From NCBI GenBank assembly GCA_019828545.1, contig JACVRA010000038.1:1-36006 (forward strand): DNA of 36,006 nt. The letters run 5' to 3'. Both the position numbers and the translations under genes were made by a program. How positions within the stretch are numbered: the stretch's first letter is position 1; each line of letters begins with the position of its first letter. Below are positions 32,300 through 36,006 of this stretch, in pieces. The DNA is from Paracamarosporium sp. OC-R06-R3 (Eukaryota; Ascomycota; Dothideomycetes; Pleosporales; Didymosphaeriaceae). The notes beneath the pieces are model-generated. The model ran no database searches. It saw nothing but the letters and a program-made list of their open reading frames with translations, and was not told where the DNA came from.

Positions 32300-32723
32300 T
32301 GTTACTAATATTAAAGCCTCAAGGTTAGCTAGACACAAAGGAGCAATTACGTTTGGTTCTCGGGCAGGGTTACTAGTGGAAACGTCAAAAGAATATTATA
32401 TTACGTAAGTAATATAATAGAAGGTGTTAGAGAATCCAAATGATAGATTACTAACAAGTTGTTACTGTATAACATAGGTTGGATAATTACAAGTATTGAA
32501 TAGATACTTGGGTTTCTATATATATTATAAATCTCATGATATCTCACCGTCTCATAATATCCCATGCGTGGTACATGTGGGATCTTATGGTACAGGTCAC
32601 GTTTCCTGTCCTTGTCACATGGCTTGGCGCTTGGGACAATGTGAGGCATTACCTAATCGCATTTGGGGTTCAGCCTTCCGTTATAAGGAAGCTTCGGCTG
32701 GCTGTACCGCTCGGATCCTAACA
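32300..32723. repeat. Solo LTR related to the Gypsy LTR at 4241-4681
   Basis: The sequence lines up along its length with the LTR at 4241-4681: AAGGTTAGCTAGACA, then GATAGATTACTAA and GTTGTTACT...AGGTT, and finally GGATCCTAACA. It starts TGTTAC and ends CTAACA, an inverted terminal repeat. No gag or pol sequence flanks it, so it is a solo LTR, most simply the product of recombination between two LTRs. It is less AT-eroded than the other copy. The flanking five bases (ACTCC and ACTAA) do not form a clear target duplication. Orientation matches the left copy, that is, minus. Confidence 0.8.
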
Positions 32724-33579
32724 ACTAAGTGTTGTATACTTTTTATTAAACATAAAAGGTGGAAGGTGAATAAGTATCTATAGATCTATTTAAGACTGCT
32801 TGTTAAAGTAATGTCTATCCCTAAGTTACGTCACATAAGTCTTACCGTGCCTCAATCAATCCACTAAGATGATCTCGAAGCGTGTATCTCGATTAAGATG
32901 AGGCGTAAGCCGTATTCCACCTTATCAAAAACGCTACTAAGCCTAGATAAGATTAGCCATTAGATAAACGAACACCCTAGCTTTGATCGGTGGAGTTCAA
33001 AATAGACCGGGCCTATTATGGTACGCATAACTCCAAATAGACCGTAACGTTACCTTAGGTTTTTTTTAGAAAGTACGTCAATACATCAATCACGATGATG
33101 GACGTTTCACCAAGCTGTCCGCCGGTTACCACGGGGGGTCGCGTCGCAACAGCTCTCTACAGAAACCGTCACAATAGCAGCAAGACTTATAAACCAGGGG
33201 ATTGTGACCGAAGTCCTTGCGTGTTCTTTGCAGACATTATGCTTATCCCGCCTTCGCTGCCAAGTTGTCGCTAAGCCCAATCCCTTGAGCGAGGCTGCGT
33301 AATCCCTGTCACCCTTGTAGCGCAAGATTTGCTGCGATTGCGCGCGAGGTGGAGCCGCGATTGCTCAGCACTGTGATGCTTGAAGTGAGACTCCTTCATT
33401 GGAGGCTTATGACTCAATGATAATTTAGACCGTATAGATCATGAGACTATAAATAGATTGAAGCCAAGGTGCTCGCGGATCATGCTAAGTGGCTTCATGA
33501 CAAATGATTCATCCCAAGAGGCTTCACCCTGAGTAGTGATGTCTAGGAATACCCGCATGAACGAGCATCACTGTACGTA
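32724..33579. other. Intergenic between solo LTR and mariner remnant
   Basis: No supported gene. A minus ORF (33325-33107) and a roughly 59-codon plus ORF from about 33093 overlap each other without recognisable motifs. The sequence is more balanced in composition than the LTR. Confidence 0.4.
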
Positions 33580-34051
33580 CTGTGCTGTACAGTGCCTTGC
33601 AAAACCGGTCTCACCTTTAGCACACTCCAAGATTTTGTTGGACCCTTGTCATGCTAGGATGGCCCTTGTTCGCCTAAAGCGAATCACCGTTCCGTCGGTA
33701 TTAAGATCTTAGCTCTTGCCAATACTTAGTTATCTAACATGACTCGTGCGGATTTTGCTACTTACTCGATAGGTGGAGCTATCAAGACACAGTTGTATGA
33801 CTTTTAAGAAGAACCTTAAATAGGCTATTTATATATATACTAGAGGTCTTTTTTACTAACCTATTGCAAGAGTTTTAACCGCTAGCTCTGCTTCCTATTC
33901 AGCTGCTTCAGCCACCTGTAGGGCAGTGAGCTCTCTGCTGGCTATCATATCGTGAATCATCTGGCGCTGTGAGTCAGCCAGGTTGGGTGCCATCTCGTGA
34001 CCGGCAGGTCGGACTGAACGAGAACGGTGGTCTCGTTACTGTATAGTACTG
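33580..34051 (-). mobile_element. Tc1/mariner deletion derivative (472 bp) with TA target duplication
   Basis: The left end reads TA then CTGTGCTGTACAGTGCC (from 33580); the reverse complement of the right end reads TA then CAGTACTATACAGTAAC (from 34051). With the TA included, 14 of 19 positions match and most mismatches are G/A. A TA dinucleotide flanks both ends (33578-33579 and 34052-34053), the target duplication of Tc1/mariner elements. Inside, 59 bp from the right end, is the start of a transposase gene. The element is far too short for the usual ~350-aa transposase, so it is an internally deleted, non-autonomous copy. It sits 137 bp upstream of the NLR start codon. Confidence 0.75.
33898..33993 (-). 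pseudogene. Transposase N-terminal fragment (Tc1/mariner type)
   Basis: From an ATG at 33993 the 32 codons read MAPNLADSQRQMIHDMIASR and then ELTALQVAEAAE, ending at a TAG (33897-33895). This is the start of fungal Tc1/mariner transposases, the first helices of the DNA-binding helix-turn-helix (PNLxxSQ..MI.DMI.S..LT..Q.AEAA). A little more homologous sequence (AVKT) follows the stop. The catalytic DDE/D part is absent. Confidence 0.8.
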
Positions 34052-34188
34052 TAGAGTTGCAAGCGGCGCAGCACTCTCGACGGCAAATGACGAGAGCGGC
34101 CAGGCTGCCAAGGGCTGGAACATCTTCAGCCTTCCTTCGTATAGAGATATGATGGACCTATTCTTATCAACGAACGCTTCTCCTCGCC

Positions 34189-36006
34189 ATGGCGTCTACG
34201 ACGTTTGGTCGCGCTAATGTCGGTTTTCAAGCGGGCACTATAAACGGTCCCGTCCACACTACATTCCATGCTCCACCTGGTGAGTTGCGAGACGAACGCG
34301 ACACCCAATCCAGCACTAACCTACGACCCTCCGCCTAGAGCGACGCGAAACTCCACCACAGCCATCCATCGTGATACCCTTTGCGCGAGATGCAGACTTT
34401 GTCGACCGAGGCACACTGCTCAACGAGATTTGTGAGCGGTGCGCGCAGCCGAATGCAAGGATAGCGCTCGTCGGCCTGGGCGGGGTAGGGTGAGCAGCAC
34501 GAGTGCTTCTTGGACACGGAGCACGATACACTAACAAATGCCCAGTAAGTCGCAGCTAGCGATCGAGCATGCCTATCGCACGCGCGAGCAGTCGCCCGAG
34601 ACGTGGGTGTTTTGGGCCCACGCTAGCAACGCCGCCCGGCTCGAGCAGAGCTTCCGCGACATCGCCGACCGCGTTAAGATAGCCGGACGTGAGGATCCGC
34701 AGGCCAACATCTTCAAGCTGGTGCACGACTGGCTGTGCGACTGCAAGCAGGGGTGGCTGCTCTTGCTAGACAACGTGGACGACGCTCGCTTTCTTCTTGG
34801 CGGGCAGGCAAACGGCGACGGCCAAGGCCAAACCACCAACGCGCAAGTCATTCGGAAACCACTGCGTGAGTACCTTCCCCACTGCGAGCGTGGCTCTATC
34901 CTTGTCACGACGCGGAATGAGGAAGCGGCACTGAAGCTGGTCGAGCGGCGCAACATTGTCAGTGTAGAGCCGATGGACGAGGCAGAGGGTCTGGCGCTGT
35001 TTAAGAAGAAGTTAGGACCGCAGGGTAATAACAGCGATGTTGCCGAGCTCGCAGTAGCGCTTGAGTACATGCCGCTCGCCATCGTGCAGGCTGCTGCGTA
35101 CATCTTGCAGAGAGGGCCGCGATGCTCTGTAGCCAAGTACCTAGACGAGTACAGGAAGAGCGAGCGTAAGCGAACGAGCCTTCTCAACCACGATGAAGGA
35201 CACCTTCGTCGCGACCAGGAGGCAAAGAACTCAATCATTGTCACATGGCAGATCTCGTTCGAGTATATACAGCAGACACGGTCGTCAGCAGCGAACCTGC
35301 TCTCGCTCATGAGCTTCTTCGACCGACAAGGTATTCCAGAGGATTTACTCCGGCCCCGCACTAAACGACAAGAAGCCCAGACCAACCAGACGGAGAAGGT
35401 GGAAAATGATAGAGATAGCGACTTAGAGGACGATATATCGCAGTCTAGCGCGGGCGATGACGAGTTTGGAGATGATGTAGTAGTGCTACGAAACTTCTGC
35501 TTCATATCTACTAATACTAGTGGGACCATGTTCGAAATGCATGCACTAGTGCAGCTAGCGACCCGGAAGTGGCTCGAAGGTACCAGCAAGCTTGAGCAGT
35601 GGAAGCAGCAGTTTGTCAGCAATCTTTGTGCAGCGTTTCCAACTGGAGAGTACGAGAACTGGGCAGCATGTCAAACACTCTATGCGCATGCCAAGGCCGC
35701 TATAGGGCAGCAACCTAAAGACGAGTCGTCGATAGCAGAGTGGGCAACGGTGCTCTACCGTGCGGCGTGGTTTGCGGGGAAGATAGGACACATTACTGAT
35801 GCTAAGATGCTAGCTACAAAGGCAATGAAAGCGCGTAAGAAGATACTAGGGCAGGAGCACGAGGATACGCTATGGAGTATCACAATGGTAGCAGATGCCT
35901 ACTTACTCGGTGGACGATGGGACGAGGCTGAAGAGCTGTTTGTGCAAGTGATGGAGACTCGCAAGAAGAAGCTGGGAGCGGACCATCCAGACACGCTGAC
36001 CAGCAT
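34189..36006 (+). CDS. nlr: NLR-like STAND protein: NB-ARC plus TPR, 3' end beyond the window
   Basis: Exons 34189-34279, 34339-34489 and 34546 onward join in frame; introns of 59 and 56 bp have GTGAGT/GTGAGC donors and CACTAAC branch sites. The second intron splits the P-loop: GLGGVG-KSQLAIEHA. About 567 residues are in the window without a stop. A short Gly/Asn/Gln-containing N-terminus (FGRANVGFQAGTINGPV) leads to IVIPFARDADFVDRG, the usual lead-in. NB-ARC motifs follow: P-loop, ETWVFWAHASNAARLEQSFR, Walker B WLLLLDNVDDARFL, SILVTTRN, the GLPL-like EYMPLAIVQAAAYI, a winged-helix segment (LLSLMSFFDRQGIPEDLL) and an MHD-like FEMHALVQLATRKWL. From ~residue 500 come kinesin-light-chain-type TPR units (ARKKILGQEHEDTL, DEAEELFVQVMETRKKKLG, ADHPDTLTS). 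Such proteins are fungal STAND ATPases tied to non-self recognition and regulated cell death. It is GC-richer than its surroundings and looks intact. Confidence 0.9.

Noticed and set aside
32295..32728. A 5-bp target duplication around the solo LTR
   Set aside because: The flanks ACTCC and ACTAA match at only three of five positions and the mismatches are not transitions.
34573..35622. A 349-codon minus-strand ORF, Ser/Arg/Leu-rich
   Set aside because: It is the antisense of the NLR exon 3, which shows all NB-ARC motifs in order on the plus strand; the minus reading has no domain.
1..36006. A DUF3435 (Starship captain) tyrosine recombinase, patatin-like phospholipase or MYB/SANT gene
   Set aside because: I looked for these because of the d37-fre-nlr trio but recognised no such motif on either strand; the captain, if any, lies outside.
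1..36006. tRNA, rRNA or other structured RNA genes
   Set aside because: No cloverleaf with A/B box sequence or rRNA-like block was noticed; a covariance search was not possible.

Overview
This window looks like nuclear DNA from a filamentous ascomycete (Pezizomycotina; possibly a Dothideomycete, but only the style of the proteins suggests that). The evidence is the short 44-92 bp introns with GT(R)NGN donors, CTRAC-like branch points and YAG acceptors, the fungal protein families, and strong traces of repeat-induced point mutation (RIP). RIP shows as AT-rich repeats and as nonsense codons explained by C-to-T/G-to-A transitions. Nothing bacterial or viral-genomic is present.

Layout. (1) 1-4681: a RIP-destroyed Ty3/Gypsy retrotransposon on the minus strand, entered from the left edge (IN linker, RNase H, RT, gag, then its 5' LTR). 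(2) 5.0-12.8 kb: sparse lineage-specific genes. A degraded gene (5066-5994) is a likely paralogue of the intact two-exon gene at 9034-10249. There is also a Cys/His-rich protein (7250-7861), a partial gene near 11.1-11.6 kb and a four-exon membrane protein (11801-12814). (3) 12.8-14.5 kb: AT-rich, gene-free, with small tandem repeats, then a fossil gene with eight nonsense codons (14.56-15.6 kb). (4) 16.3-24 kb: hypothetical genes, including an intact conserved fungal protein, an ELRN-IY (F-box-like) protein, a protein with a 132-bp in-frame duplication and a new two-exon plus-strand gene at 23015-23549. (5) 24.2-36 kb: the most interesting part. A four-exon DUF3723 gene (minus, two nonsense codons), a pseudokinase pseudogene (minus, four nonsense codons), a ferric reductase (plus), a solo Gypsy LTR, a TA-flanked Tc1/mariner deletion derivative, and an NB-ARC/TPR NLR (plus, running off the right edge).

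How it fits together. DUF3723 ('d37'), ferric reductase ('fre') and NLR ('nlr') are three of the auxiliary gene families reported as recurrent passengers of Starships, the giant tyrosine-recombinase-mobilised elements of Pezizomycotina. Finding all three within 12 kb, in a RIP-scarred accessory region, suggests that the right part of the window lies inside or is derived from a Starship. No DUF3435 captain gene and no element edge are visible, so this remains an inference. Several gene models here (DUF3723, kinase, ferric reductase, NLR, membrane protein, 23.0-kb gene) were assembled by hand across introns. In each case the frames on both sides of the proposed splice sites were checked to match, except where stated.
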